Source: Arthrobacter sp. MAHUQ-56 (lineage in GTDB: Bacteria; Actinomycetota; Actinomycetes; Actinomycetales; Micrococcaceae). Taken from it: a stretch of DNA of 61,476 nucleotides. Under the pieces are notes generated by a model. The model saw nothing but the letters and a program-made list of their open reading frames with translations. It did no database searches and was not told where the DNA came from. The translations under genes were made by a program, and so were the position numbers. The DNA is taken from contig NZ_JAIFZQ010000019.1 of NCBI RefSeq assembly GCF_019710585.1, positions 1 through 61,476 of the forward strand. The letters run 5' to 3'. This document shows, in pieces, positions 33,563 to 42,005 of this stretch (position 1 is the first letter of the stretch; each line of letters opens with the position of its first letter).

Positions 33563-34708
33563 ATGACTACTTCGGCCCAGAGGCCCGGGGGTGCCAATAA
33601 GGTCACCGGCAGGACACGGGCTGCAAAGGCAAATCTCCAGCCCCGCAGGACGTATGCGGTGGAAACCACTGCCGTTGCCGGAGGCGACGATCTTGGCGAG
33701 CGTCCACGTCAAGCAACTGTGAGGGACGTGGCCCGGGAAGCCAACGTCTCCACGGCGACAGTATCTCGAGTCACCAGCAACAAAGGATATCCGGTATCTG
33801 CAGCCGCGAGGGCGAGGGTCCTGGAGGCTGTCAGCCGGCTCGGATATTCGCCCAACGACCTGGCCCGGAGTCTTCTCCAGGAGCGAACCTTTACCGTTGG
33901 AGTGGTTGTCCCTGACCTCTCCAACCCACATCATCCAGACATCGTGCGCGGTGTAGAGGAAACGGCAGCAGCAAACGGCTACTCCGTGCAGTTTTGCAGC
34001 ACGGATAACGAGCCGGACAGGCTGGCTTCCTATCTGGACCAGATGGCGAGCAAACGTGTAGACGGTATCATTCTGGCCGGAGGCGGGCTCGATCCGGATC
34101 GGGCGCTGGGTGCCATCGGGCCATTCCGGATGCGGACCATCGTTGTTGGACGGTATTCGAATTCTGTGTTCCCCAGCGTTGAGTCAGACAACCGCGCCGC
34201 AGGGCAGCTGGCCACACGACACATCCTGGAACTGGGTCACCGTCGGCTCGGGGCCATTACAGGTCCTGCCACCGCGACTGCGTCGGCTGATCGTCTGGCC
34301 GGCGCCTTGGAGGTGCTGAAAGAGTTTGGCCTCACCAGCCGGGCAACATCCGTCGTTGAATCGGACTTCTCCGCGGAAGGCGGCTACGCCGCCGCCAAGA
34401 AACTTCTCAAACGAAAGTCTCCGCCGACGGCGATCATTGCTTCAAATGATGCCATGGCCATCGGTGCCATGGCAGCGGCCGCGGATATGGGACTCGGCGT
34501 ACCGAATGACCTTGCGGTGATGGGTTACGACGATATTGTGACCGCCCGTTTCCTGCGCCCTTCGCTAACAACCATAGCCCTTCCAACGCATGAGATGGGT
34601 TCCACCGCGATGTCCCTGCTGATGCAGCTTATCGACGGGGAAGCAGTTCCTCAGCGGACGATTCTGGGCGTTGATCTAGTCGTGCGCCAGTCCACTACAG
34701 GTCGCTGA
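33563..34708 (+). CDS. LacI-family transcriptional regulator
   Basis: A 381-aa repressor. The HTH is at about 52-75 (TVRDVAREANVSTATVSRV) after an unusually long hydrophilic N-terminal tail of about 50 residues. The sensor domain starts at about 102 (FTVGVVVPDLSNPHHPDIVR) and shows LELGHRRLGAITGP, AIIASNDAMAIGAM and LAVMGYDDI. ATG 33563 lies 14 bp after the PucR stop; the open frame upstream to 33476 overlaps PucR and is ignored. Being third in an operon preceded by two TAGTAA-type palindromes, it is the best candidate to bind them and to regulate itself. The palindromes have GC rather than the usual CG at the centre, a caution. Confidence 0.88.
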   Translation: MTTSAQRPGGANKVTGRTRAAKANLQPRRTYAVETTAVAGGDDLGERPRQATVRDVAREANVSTATVSRVTSNKGYPVSAAARARVLEAVSRLGYSPNDLARSLLQERTFTVGVVVPDLSNPHHPDIVRGVEETAAANGYSVQFCSTDNEPDRLASYLDQMASKRVDGIILAGGGLDPDRALGAIGPFRMRTIVVGRYSNSVFPSVESDNRAAGQLATRHILELGHRRLGAITGPATATASADRLAGALEVLKEFGLTSRATSVVESDFSAEGGYAAAKKLLKRKSPPTAIIASNDAMAIGAMAAAADMGLGVPNDLAVMGYDDIVTARFLRPSLTTIALPTHEMGSTAMSLLMQLIDGEAVPQRTILGVDLVVRQSTTGR

Positions 34709-34734
34709 CCTAACACTCAGCCCTGCAACGGCCA

Positions 34735-34776
34735 GGGGCGCGCACACTAGGGTTCCATGACCAGCATGCGCGCCCC
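34735..34776. terminator. Hairpin between convergent genes
   Basis: Arms GGGGCGCGCA (34735-34744) and TGCGCGCCCC (34767-34776) pair across a 22-nt loop. A second small palindrome CCCCTAGCTAGGGG (34783-34796) overlaps the stop of the leftward gene. Together they probably end transcription of the LacI gene and the CMD gene. Confidence 0.55.
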
Positions 34777-34789
34777 ACCAAGCCCCTAG

Positions 34790-35353
34790 CTAGGGGGTCG
34801 ACCCGCTTGGCCCGGCTGTGACCGGTGCGTCCGCCACATTCATGATCAGTGCCAGTGACGTGTAGTAGCCCACAGTTCCGAGAAGGTCGATCAGTTTGCT
34901 CGAAGACAGCAGCGATTCGACCGGCGCGAACCGGTGGGAGGAGACGCGTCCAGTGCGGAGCAATTCGGTAACCATGTCGTGTAGTGGAACAAGATCGTCA
35001 GATGCCGGTTGGGTACCCGCCCGGGCGGAACGCACGTCTTCGTCTGTGACCCCGGCAGCGCGGGCCAGGGGCTCATGATGTGCCCACTCAAACGGCTGGT
35101 CCCAGTGCGCTGCCACCAGCAGGACGACATACTCGAAATACCGACGTGGCAGCTCGCTGCCGTATCGAAGGTATGCCCCCGTGTCCTGCAGTGGGCCCAT
35201 CAGGCCGGGAGAATGCAGGAGAGGCTTGAAGGGACCGTACAAGGCCCCCCTGGGTCCACTGGCCACCGACGCCGCGGCTTCAGATTGGGCATCGGACCAG
35301 TTCTTACGCTCCGGCATCCCGATGCGGACCTGAGAGGTTGTTTCCTGCGACAC
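34790..35353 (-). CDS. Carboxymuconolactone decarboxylase/AhpD-like protein
   Basis: A 187-aa all-helical protein of the CMD family. YVVLLVAAHWDQPFEWAHHE and LARAAGVTDEDVRSARAG are the family blocks. The C-x-x-C pair of peroxidase-type AhpD proteins is missing, so a gamma-carboxymuconolactone-decarboxylase-like role is more likely than a redox one. The GTG start at 35353 overlaps the TAG stop of the luciferase-like gene by one base (TAGTG), so the two genes are coupled. Such pairs occur in aromatic and heterocycle degradation clusters. Confidence 0.8.
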   Translation of the reverse strand: MSQETTSQVRIGMPERKNWSDAQSEAAASVASGPRGALYGPFKPLLHSPGLMGPLQDTGAYLRYGSELPRRYFEYVVLLVAAHWDQPFEWAHHEPLARAAGVTDEDVRSARAGTQPASDDLVPLHDMVTELLRTGRVSSHRFAPVESLLSSSKLIDLLGTVGYYTSLALIMNVADAPVTAGPSGSTP

Positions 35354-36441
35354 TATTTCAAGCCCGCATTCACCATAGGCATCACAACCGAGGACATGAG
35401 TTCCATGCTCCTGCGCGCAAGCTTGGGGTCAACCCAATCCAGGCCTGCGTAGACCAGTTCGCCAAATTCTCCGGTTGCTTCGACGAGGCCAAGGATCTGC
35501 TCCGCGACCGACTCAGCAGTACCGACGATTACCAAGTCGTCCAAGACCTTTTCGAGCGTCACGGACTCGTCAGGCTGGTTACGATCGGATTTGAATAATT
35601 CAAGACGTCCAATCTTTGTCATCTTCTGCAGCATCTGACTGTAGTAGGCGCGATAGGGACTCCGGGGGTCGTCCTTGCCGTAGGCGCGGGCGGTGGCCTC
35701 ATCGTCCGCAACGAAGATTGTTCGTGCAACCCGCCAATCGCTGGTGTCCGCCGTCGCGCCCAGCTGCGCACGTCCCTGGACGTAGTTGGGCCAATGCGTG
35801 GCCACCCAGGCGGGCAGCAGGAAGTTGGCGGACAGAGGGTGAAAGTCCTTCTCCCCCATGGCGATGACGCCCTTGGAATATGGTGCGACGACAGTACCCA
35901 CAATCTCCGGTCGTGGCGTCTGCAGCGGCCGGGCGACAACGCCGACCCCGAGATCCTTATCGATCGTCCGTCGCGTCGAAACAGAAAAACGACCGGCCTC
36001 GATGTCATATGGCGGGTCGGACTCCCACAGCTTGACAATGACCTCGACGGCGTCCGCGAACATGCCGTTTCGGTCTTCCTCCAGGATGCCAAGCAGTTCG
36101 GCGTCGGAAGGGAGAGCACCGGGGCTGACTCCGAGAATAAAGCGACCATTCGATAGGTGATCGAACATGGCGGCGTTGACAGCCACGAGCGCCGGATGCT
36201 GATGCGAAAGGTTGGTCGTACCCGTTCCAAGTTTGATCTGTTTCGTGCGGTCAATCAGCGTTGCAAGAAACAGCATGCTGTTAGTGATGGTCTCGAACCT
36301 GTCAGTCAGGTGCTCTCCGATGAAAGCATCATGGAAGCCGAGTTGATCCGCAAGGATGACAGCTTCCTGATCTTCCGCCAAAGTATCCTGCCATGGCCGG
36401 TCGGAAGGATGCATAGGCATCGCGAAATAACCCAGTCGCAC
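35353..36441 (-). CDS. Luciferase-like (LLM class) flavin-dependent monooxygenase
   Basis: A 362-aa TIM-barrel flavin monooxygenase that uses reduced FMN supplied by a separate reductase. It opens with RLGYFAMPMHPSDRPWQDTL; FHDAFIGEHLTDR, TGTTNLSHQHPALVAV and SNGRFILGVSPGALPSDA are family blocks. GTG 36441 is preferred over ATG 36456 because AGGAA lies 5 bp before the GTG while the ATG has no Shine-Dalgarno. It diverges from a flavin reductase-regulator fusion gene across 282 bp, the expected partner for reduced flavin. It likely oxygenates the released aglycone or a ring compound. Confidence 0.87.
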   Translation of the reverse strand: MRLGYFAMPMHPSDRPWQDTLAEDQEAVILADQLGFHDAFIGEHLTDRFETITNSMLFLATLIDRTKQIKLGTGTTNLSHQHPALVAVNAAMFDHLSNGRFILGVSPGALPSDAELLGILEEDRNGMFADAVEVIVKLWESDPPYDIEAGRFSVSTRRTIDKDLGVGVVARPLQTPRPEIVGTVVAPYSKGVIAMGEKDFHPLSANFLLPAWVATHWPNYVQGRAQLGATADTSDWRVARTIFVADDEATARAYGKDDPRSPYRAYYSQMLQKMTKIGRLELFKSDRNQPDESVTLEKVLDDLVIVGTAESVAEQILGLVEATGEFGELVYAGLDWVDPKLARRSMELMSSVVMPMVNAGLK

Positions 36442-36723
36442 GATGGTTCCTTTCATGGTGCTTGTCGCGCTCAGCGCCGAACTCTTAGATCAAATCGCGT
36501 CTGCGCCGGGCACGCACTGGCGGAAAGGTCCAATCGCGGCCGGCGCCAGGTCCGCAACCTGTGAACCGCCCCGCGTCCGGAACGCGACTGTGTCGGATTC
36601 CGTCAATTCGTCCGGAAAGTATTGCCGCTAAGACAGAAGCGGTGCTGTTCAGCGCGCTTATACCTTTGACTCGTTGAGGATCGGAGCCGAGACCGATCGC
36701 CCACGAAATCCGGAGGACATGCG

Positions 36724-37899
36724 ATGACAGCAGGGGTAGACAAGCCCGAAACGCAGACCCAGGCAGGAGCTCTGCCGCCACTGACCGGCGAGGAGTTCCG
36801 CTTTGTTGTGGGGCACTTGCCGAGCGGAGTGACGGTGGTGACAACACAGGACACTGAGGGCCGGCACGGAATGACGGCAAGCTCCGTGACTTCACTTTCT
36901 CTGGAGCCGCCCATGATCCTTGCCTGCTTGAACAGGTCTGCCCCAACCACGTCTGTGGTGGCCGAAACGGGACGCTTCGCCGTCAATATCCTGGGAGCTG
37001 GCCAAGGAGATCTGGCACTACAATTTGCACGCCCCAGCGAGGATAAGTTCGCCGGAGTGTCCTTGGCTGAATCCTTCGACGATATCCCTGTCCTTTCGGA
37101 CTCACTCGCCTATATCGTCTGCGACGTCGCCGAGACCGTGCAGGCCGGAACTCATACCGTGTTTCTAGGGCGCGTCCAGGCCGCTTCAGCCTCACCCGGG
37201 ATGCCGCTGGCCTACTATCGTGGTGGATTTGGCAAATTCCAGCAAGAACGGGACGAGCATGCCCTCGAATGGGTCCGTTCCCGGATCATCCGCGGAGAAT
37301 ACCTGGCAGGTAAGTCGCTCACGGCCGAAGACCTCGCAAGGGAATCAGGGCTGGACCATGCGGCCTGCTATTTCGCCCTCACGCGGATGCTTTCCGATGG
37401 CCTCATGTCGAGGGGAGAACAGGATTCATTCATCGTTGAGCCATTCAGCGCGACGGCAGCCGACATGACCTTTGACGCACGCTGCGCCCTGGAGCTTGCA
37501 GCGCTCGAACTGGGGGCCGAGACTATCTCGGACGACCAGATCGCGGCATTGCAGTCGAATTGGGATGAAATGTCGAGGTTCCTGATCGCGAACACGTTTG
37601 TTGACTTCGAACGCTACCTCGATGCCAACAATGCTTTCCATTCCGGTGTCGTCTCCTTGGCCGCCAACGCGCGCGTCATGGCAGCGTACGCCGGACTGCA
37701 GGTGCGAGCGGCAATGCAGCGGAGCTTCGGTTCAACGGCAGAGTCCTCGGAGCGTTTCCTGTCGATCCAGGCCAGGCTCTTGGACGCCTTGGGCCGGAGG
37801 GACCTTGCCGGTGCCCGACAAGCGACGCGAGACTATAACGTCGCGGCCAAGGCGCGGGCACGCGAAGTCCTTGAGTCCCTGCATATTCCCCATGTGTGA
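36724..37899 (+). CDS. Flavin reductase fused to a GntR-type HTH and FCD sensor domain
   Basis: A 391-aa two-part protein. Residues 22-172 form an HpaC-like flavin reductase (FRFVVGHLPSGVTVVTTQ, GMTASSVTSLSLEPPMILAC, GRFAVNILGAGQGDLALQFA). Residues 180-240 resemble a GntR winged helix (RSRIIRGEYLAGKSLTAEDL, ALTRMLSDGLMSRG), and 243-380 an FCD ligand domain (ALELAALELGAETISDDQIA, NNAFHSGVVSLAANARVM). GGAGGA lies 6 bp before ATG 36724. The reductase part would feed FMNH2 to the divergent luciferase-like enzyme; the rest may sense substrate or regulate the shared promoter. The HTH is less canonical than in free GntR proteins, so DNA binding is not certain. Confidence 0.8.
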   Translation: MTAGVDKPETQTQAGALPPLTGEEFRFVVGHLPSGVTVVTTQDTEGRHGMTASSVTSLSLEPPMILACLNRSAPTTSVVAETGRFAVNILGAGQGDLALQFARPSEDKFAGVSLAESFDDIPVLSDSLAYIVCDVAETVQAGTHTVFLGRVQAASASPGMPLAYYRGGFGKFQQERDEHALEWVRSRIIRGEYLAGKSLTAEDLARESGLDHAACYFALTRMLSDGLMSRGEQDSFIVEPFSATAADMTFDARCALELAALELGAETISDDQIAALQSNWDEMSRFLIANTFVDFERYLDANNAFHSGVVSLAANARVMAAYAGLQVRAAMQRSFGSTAESSERFLSIQARLLDALGRRDLAGARQATRDYNVAAKARAREVLESLHIPHV

Positions 37900-37952
37900 C
37901 TAAGCCCGGTCACCTGAGATATAAGTCCCCCGCGGGCCCCGTTTCGGTCCTA

Positions 37953-37995
37953 AACAGCAATGCCCACAGCCCTTTAGGCTGTGGGCATTGCTGTT
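37953..37995 (+). terminator. Terminator after the flavin reductase fusion
   Basis: Perfect 19-bp arms (37953-37971 and 37977-37995; core AATGCCCACAGCC) with a 5-nt loop, 54 bp after the stop codon. The right arm ends in CTGTT. Confidence 0.8.
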
Positions 37996-38138
37996 GGGAC
38001 TATTCGACGGGGGACTCACTGCTTAGCATTTTTATTGCCGTATTAAGCCAAAATGTCGAGGGCCCGGCTCGCTATGTCTGGTCAGCATTGAACAGAATGG
38101 GGGTGAGCAGGACCCTCGACCACTTAGTTGACGAGCAG

Positions 38139-38188
38139 AGCCGATGTGATGCTGGGTGGCAACCCCGCTACTGTGCATCACATCGGCT
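38139..38188 (-). terminator. Terminator of the leftward cupin operon
   Basis: Arms AGCCGATGTGATGC (38139-38152) and GCATCACATCGGCT (38175-38188) with a 22-nt loop, 13 bp beyond the stop of the leftward cupin gene. The rest of 37996-38138 shows nothing else I can identify. Confidence 0.65.
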
Positions 38189-38200
38189 TTGGACGCCCTG

Positions 38201-38650
38201 TTAGACGGACACCTTGGAGAGCTCCTGGTCGATCTTCTCCTGGGCGTGCGCCGGCACAGCGACTTTGCGCCCCTTGGCGGTTTCCTGAGTATTTGCGCCC
38301 TGGTGCGCCATCAGAATTTCTGCTTCATCCTGGCCAATGTTGCGGGCAAGGAATGCTTCGCCGGGTGACACGTAGCCGCTGGCGCCCTTCGTGCAGACGT
38401 AGGACTCCGACTCGGCACCGTCTTCCGAAACGAGGACAAGCAGCACCGTGCCTCGTGCGACGAAGAGAGCGATTTCGGTATCGTGCACCTGGAGCTCGGT
38501 TTCGGTCCCGGGTTCGATGGTTGCGTCAACGTAGAACAAGTCCTGCGACTGGCATTCCTCGGCGGACGCAATGATCTCCGACCGGAATCCCGGCCAGTAG
38601 TCGTCAGTCTTAACGGTGTTTTTTCGGTCAATGACCTTGGTCAGGCCCAT
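38201..38650 (-). CDS. Cupin-fold protein (first of a pair, metal site incomplete)
   Basis: A 149-aa protein predicted as a single small beta barrel. ATIEPGTETELQVHDTEIAL and YVSPGEAFLARNIGQDEAEI are the positions of the two cupin motifs, but only one clear ligand (H56) remains of the usual H-x-H-E set, so it may not bind a metal alone. It lies 44 bp downstream of a second cupin gene that keeps all ligands, which suggests a hetero-oligomer or two related steps. AGGAG lies 6 bp before ATG 38650. Function unknown; cupins in catabolic loci include dioxygenases, isomerases and lyases. Confidence 0.65.
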   Translation of the reverse strand: MGLTKVIDRKNTVKTDDYWPGFRSEIIASAEECQSQDLFYVDATIEPGTETELQVHDTEIALFVARGTVLLVLVSEDGAESESYVCTKGASGYVSPGEAFLARNIGQDEAEILMAHQGANTQETAKGRKVAVPAHAQEKIDQELSKVSV

Positions 38651-38694
38651 AATGTGCTCCTTTTAGCGGTTTCTTCTATCGAGCGGACCGTTTG

Positions 38695-39171
38695 TCAGCT
38701 CTTTGCTTCCATGTCCAGCGAGTCGAGCGTGATGCCGCGCTGCGCCAGGTGATCGACAACGACCGACGGCGGGTCGACCCACACGGTGCCGGCATTGTCT
38801 TTTTCGTTGACGCCGGCATAGCAAAAGATGACTTCGCCAAAATCGGTGTCGCTGCGGTTGATGCCGACGTGGATCTCGCCCTTGCCGACGTATCCGAAGG
38901 TTCCCGGGTCGCAGTCGGTGGACTTGAAGTCGTTGGTTTCTTCCGAACCGGAAAGATGGGTGTTGTGACCACTAAGCAGGTACCAGATCACCTCGACGTT
39001 GTTGTGCACGTGGGCCTGGTTGCGGGAACCCGGGGGCATGAGTGTGTAGCCCATGACGATGTTCTTCGAGCCGGTGGTGCTGCCGCTGACCATGAAGTCG
39101 ATACCGAACCCCTGTTCAAACGAGGAGTCGAGTTCGCGCTTCTCCGGCGGGACCTGAATCTTGCTGCGCAT
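38695..39171 (-). CDS. Cupin domain protein with intact metal motif
   Basis: A 158-aa single-domain cupin. Motif 1 is PPGSRNQAHVHNNVEVIWYL with ligands H54, H56 and E60, and motif 2 is GYVGKGEIHVGIN with H101, the full 3-His/1-Glu set. Possible reactions include ring-cleaving oxygenation or keto-sugar isomerisation; sequence alone cannot decide. AAAGG lies 8 bp before ATG 39171. It follows the racemase-like gene by 22 bp in the same operon. Confidence 0.78.
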   Translation of the reverse strand: MRSKIQVPPEKRELDSSFEQGFGIDFMVSGSTTGSKNIVMGYTLMPPGSRNQAHVHNNVEVIWYLLSGHNTHLSGSEETNDFKSTDCDPGTFGYVGKGEIHVGINRSDTDFGEVIFCYAGVNEKDNAGTVWVDPPSVVVDHLAQRGITLDSLDMEAKS

Positions 39172-39193
39172 TGTTATACCTTTCTTTTGGGAT

Positions 39194-40057
39194 CTAGAGA
39201 ATTTTGTCGCGGGACCGCATTGGGCGGTCGGCGGGGAACATGAGGGAGCTGGCGTCGAGACCGAGGTCAACGAGGAGTTTTAGCTGCGTAAACGCTGCCG
39301 AGTATCCCTCGAGCACCGGGACGTCCCATCCGCGTTCCAAGAGGCCAGCCTTGACGAAGGGCTGCAGCCAAAATGTCCCGGAGCAACCGAAGGTGATGAC
39401 CTGCGCCCCGTCTTCGAGAATCGCCGCCTCGGCGGCATCGACTGCCGCCTTCACCGCTGAGGAGTCTTCGCCACGGAGCGCGCGAGCCTTGTGTACGGGC
39501 AGCGAGTCGGCCTGATCGTCATAACCGGGACGGCCCAAGGGGTAAGGGATTAACCGCATCGAGGCAAACCGGTTCTCCATACCTGCCTGGGTCACCAGGT
39601 TCCGGTAATACATGGCGTGGCTCTCGGCAAGGTCGATGATAGAGAACTTCTGGCCCACCATTGATGCCACTTGGAATTGGGCGGTGGCGCACGACGTCAC
39701 GGGGATGTTGTAGCGTTTGCCGATCTCCCTGGCTTCCAGGGCGCCGGGTTCGCCGCCTCCAAGCAGCATGATGCCGTTGTAGCGCCCGGACTCGCACGCC
39801 TCCTTAACGATCGCCAATCGCGCTGCTGCGACCAGCGCAAATTCCTCCCGGTTTTCCACGGGCCAGTCGCCATACGGCGCCCTCGGACCCGGATGGAAAT
39901 CCCAGTCCACACCCTCGAGATAGCGGCCAAGGCCCAGATTCTCGTAGTTCATCAGCAGCTGTTCCTTCTCACCTTCGACAGTCCAGGTAAGAAATTCACT
40001 CTCGCTGTCGATGGCGAATGGCTGAATGAAGACAAAACGGTACTTTGACTGGCTCAT
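39194..40057 (-). CDS. Asp/Glu/hydantoin racemase-like protein
   Basis: A 287-aa protein of the aspartate/glutamate racemase superfamily. The two catalytic cysteines are C123 in VTSCATAQF and C225 in ITFGCSGTFW; GIMLLGGGEPGALEAREIG precedes the first. The superfamily also includes maleate isomerase, arylmalonate decarboxylase and hydantoin racemase, so the reaction is a proton transfer or isomerisation next to a carboxylate or carbonyl. ATG 40057 overlaps the stop of a 38-codon ORF by four bases. It heads the racemase-cupin-cupin group. Confidence 0.78.
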   Translation of the reverse strand: MSQSKYRFVFIQPFAIDSESEFLTWTVEGEKEQLLMNYENLGLGRYLEGVDWDFHPGPRAPYGDWPVENREEFALVAAARLAIVKEACESGRYNGIMLLGGGEPGALEAREIGKRYNIPVTSCATAQFQVASMVGQKFSIIDLAESHAMYYRNLVTQAGMENRFASMRLIPYPLGRPGYDDQADSLPVHKARALRGEDSSAVKAAVDAAEAAILEDGAQVITFGCSGTFWLQPFVKAGLLERGWDVPVLEGYSAAFTQLKLLVDLGLDASSLMFPADRPMRSRDKIL

Positions 40058-40170
40058 GAGTTCACCGACGCCAACGTCGTAGCCAAGTGCACGGACTTCA
40101 CGCCCCAGCAGGGCAAGTTGGACGGGGTGACGAGGTCGACCCCGTATTTGGTGTTTTGGCTGTTCGCCAC
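40054..40170 (-). CDS. Possible 38-aa peptide at head of the racemase-cupin operon
   Basis: GTG 40170 has a strong Shine-Dalgarno (GAGGAG, 6 bp upstream). The frame encodes a 38-residue peptide (contains TKYGVDLVTPSNLPCW and ends in TLASVNS) and its stop overlaps the racemase ATG (ATGA). The racemase itself has only a weak GGTGA upstream, so reading this ORF may be needed for its translation. It could be a true small protein or a leader peptide, or the remnant N-terminus of a lost gene. No family recognised. Confidence 0.5.
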   Translation of the reverse strand: MANSQNTKYGVDLVTPSNLPCWGVKSVHLATTLASVNS

Positions 40171-40332
40171 GCGTGCTCCTCTTCATTAAGGGCCAGGGAT
40201 TCAGAAAGAAACTGACGGTCTGCACTACACAGGGCAGGTGGTCAGATGACCCAGTTGACAGGCCGGGCGCGGTCCGCGTCTGGCCGTCAGGCCTCCGCGG
40301 TTGAAGCCGTCCGGCGAGTGCGTCCACAACGA

Positions 40333-40348
40333 TAGTAATGCATTACTA
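40333..40348. promoter_or_regulatory. Perfect 16-bp operator palindrome
   Basis: TAGTAATGCATTACTA is its own reverse complement. It lies between the leftward peptide-racemase-cupin operon (start 40170) and the rightward Gfo/Idh gene (start 40578), 163 and 230 bp from the starts. It is the best copy of the motif also found at 31124, 31148, 41890 and 46108. Confidence 0.75.
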
Positions 40349-40577
40349 CACTGCCCGCTAGAGGGTTCTGTGATTACAATGCCTGTACGTTTTGATAGAC
40401 CAGGCGTGGCGGTCAACCTCTCCGTCTCCATGCGTATTCGAACGCCACCTCTTCAACCCGCCCACGGGCGCATCGCCAGCGGACGGCTGGAAGCTGTGTC
40501 TGCGGCGATTATGACGCTTATTTCGACCCGGCATCAGCACTGGTGATGCATCAGAGAAAGATTCAGAGGGCCCCTGA

Positions 40578-41864
40578 ATGACAAATACCCTGCACTTTCC
40601 GATGCCCGTAATCCCTGATCCGAAATCAGGGCCAGCACTCAGATGGGGGGTGCTGGCCCCAGGAGACATTGCAGGCAGGGTGGTGAACAGCCTCCACCGC
40701 CTAAGTCGGCAGCGGGTTATTGCCGTCGGTTCCCGATCGACTGAACGTGCAGAACAGTTCAGATCGCAGCATGGGATCGAGAGGGCCTATTCATCCTATG
40801 CTCGGCTCGTCGCTGATAAGGACGTCGACGCCGTCTACATCGCCTCGCCCCACAGCTTTCATGCGGAGCATGCCCTCCTGGCTATTGCTTCAGGAAAACA
40901 TGTCCTGATCGAGAAACCGTTGGCTCGCAACGCACATGAAGCCAGGACCGTCTTCGCTGCAGGCCGCGACGCCGGAGTCCTGGTGATGGAAGCGATGTGG
41001 ATGCGCTTCCTTCCTCAGGCGGCTGTAATCAAGCAACTTCTGAGGGACGGCCATTTCGGACGCATCGTAAACGTATCAGCGGACCACGGGCAATACTTCG
41101 AGTTCAATCCGAACAGTCGGCTGTTCGCCCCTTCGCTCGCGGGCGGTGCAATGCTCGACCTGGGCATCTACCCCCTTTCATTCATGCAAATGGTGCTCGG
41201 TTACACAACGCAGATCGCCGCGGTAGGAACACTTACCTCAACAGGTGTGGATGCGACCGTGAACGCCATTCTGCAGTACCGGAACGCGATGGGCGTCCTG
41301 GGGACGACCTTGGAAGCCCAATCGCCTACTACGGCCACGATCGTCGGAACTGACGCCCGACTCGAGCTCCGGGGGAGGTTCTATATGCCTACGGAAATGG
41401 GATACATCCGTCGCGACGGATGTACCCGCCACATTGGCCCGTTCGGGCTTAGGGCTGGGGACGGACGCGTGTATCAGTTCACCCACTTCGCTCAACTGGT
41501 AGCCGACCAACAGCCGGAATCGCCAATGCATCCTGCCGATGACGTGTTGGAGACACTCATGATGTCAGACAAGATCAGGGCGGTCGTTGGCGCCATTCCC
41601 CCGGAAGAGAATCCGCTGCAGCACAGTTCCGAGCGGATTGCCGCGGAAGCGGCGCGGAAGTGGCGGGAGGCCGCCGAAATTGAGGACTTTGAGCTGGCCC
41701 GCATCTTCCGGCCCGCCATCCCTGACGGGTTACTTAATGTGCTGCGCCGGCAGGTTGAAATGACGCATCCCCGGCTGTCGAAGAACGAATTGCAGGTGGT
41801 CGACGGCTACCTTCGCCGGCAGTTCTGGGCAACTGCGCTTGATCACAAGGGGAGTCTTGACTAA
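40578..41864 (+). CDS. Gfo/Idh/MocA oxidoreductase with C-terminal extension
   Basis: A 428-aa protein. The Rossmann part starts at about 23 (RWGVLAPGDIAGRVVNSLHR) with the EKP motif in HVLIEKPLARNA; WMRFLPQAAVIKQLL and GGAMLDLGIYPLSFMQMVLG place it near the dimeric dihydrodiol dehydrogenase/xylose dehydrogenase branch. The core ends at about 337. The last 90 residues (HSSERIAAEAARKWREAAEI, then LSKNELQVVDGYLRRQFWAT) are extra relative to the family and helical in character. ATG 40578 follows GAGGG; an alternative ATG is 39 bp further in. Preceded by the perfect operator at 40333. Confidence 0.82.
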   Translation: MTNTLHFPMPVIPDPKSGPALRWGVLAPGDIAGRVVNSLHRLSRQRVIAVGSRSTERAEQFRSQHGIERAYSSYARLVADKDVDAVYIASPHSFHAEHALLAIASGKHVLIEKPLARNAHEARTVFAAGRDAGVLVMEAMWMRFLPQAAVIKQLLRDGHFGRIVNVSADHGQYFEFNPNSRLFAPSLAGGAMLDLGIYPLSFMQMVLGYTTQIAAVGTLTSTGVDATVNAILQYRNAMGVLGTTLEAQSPTTATIVGTDARLELRGRFYMPTEMGYIRRDGCTRHIGPFGLRAGDGRVYQFTHFAQLVADQQPESPMHPADDVLETLMMSDKIRAVVGAIPPEENPLQHSSERIAAEAARKWREAAEIEDFELARIFRPAIPDGLLNVLRRQVEMTHPRLSKNELQVVDGYLRRQFWATALDHKGSLD

Positions 41865-41889
41865 CAAGGGGACAGGCACTTTACTGGCG

Positions 41890-41905
41890 TAGTAAAGGAT
41901 TACTA
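41890..41905. promoter_or_regulatory. Operator-like palindrome before the M24 gene
   Basis: TAGTAAAGGATTACTA, a near-palindrome of the same type as at 40333, 26 bp after the Gfo/Idh stop and about 100 bp before the M24 start. Its right half reads TTACTAT, which could overlap a -10 box. Confidence 0.65.
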
Positions 41906-42005
41906 TGCCGGTCTACTGCTGGCCTGTAGCGCCTTGGCTTTCGGAGGCCGTTCTGGCTTTCCAACCTGGCGCATCCCCTCGATTGGCCATTCACGGTCGC
42001 GAAGG

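Noticed and set aside
38058..38122. Inverted repeat GTCGAGGGCCC / GGACCCTCGAC in the cupin terminator region
   Set aside because: Arms are imperfect and separated by about 40 bases; two better hairpins nearby already explain termination.
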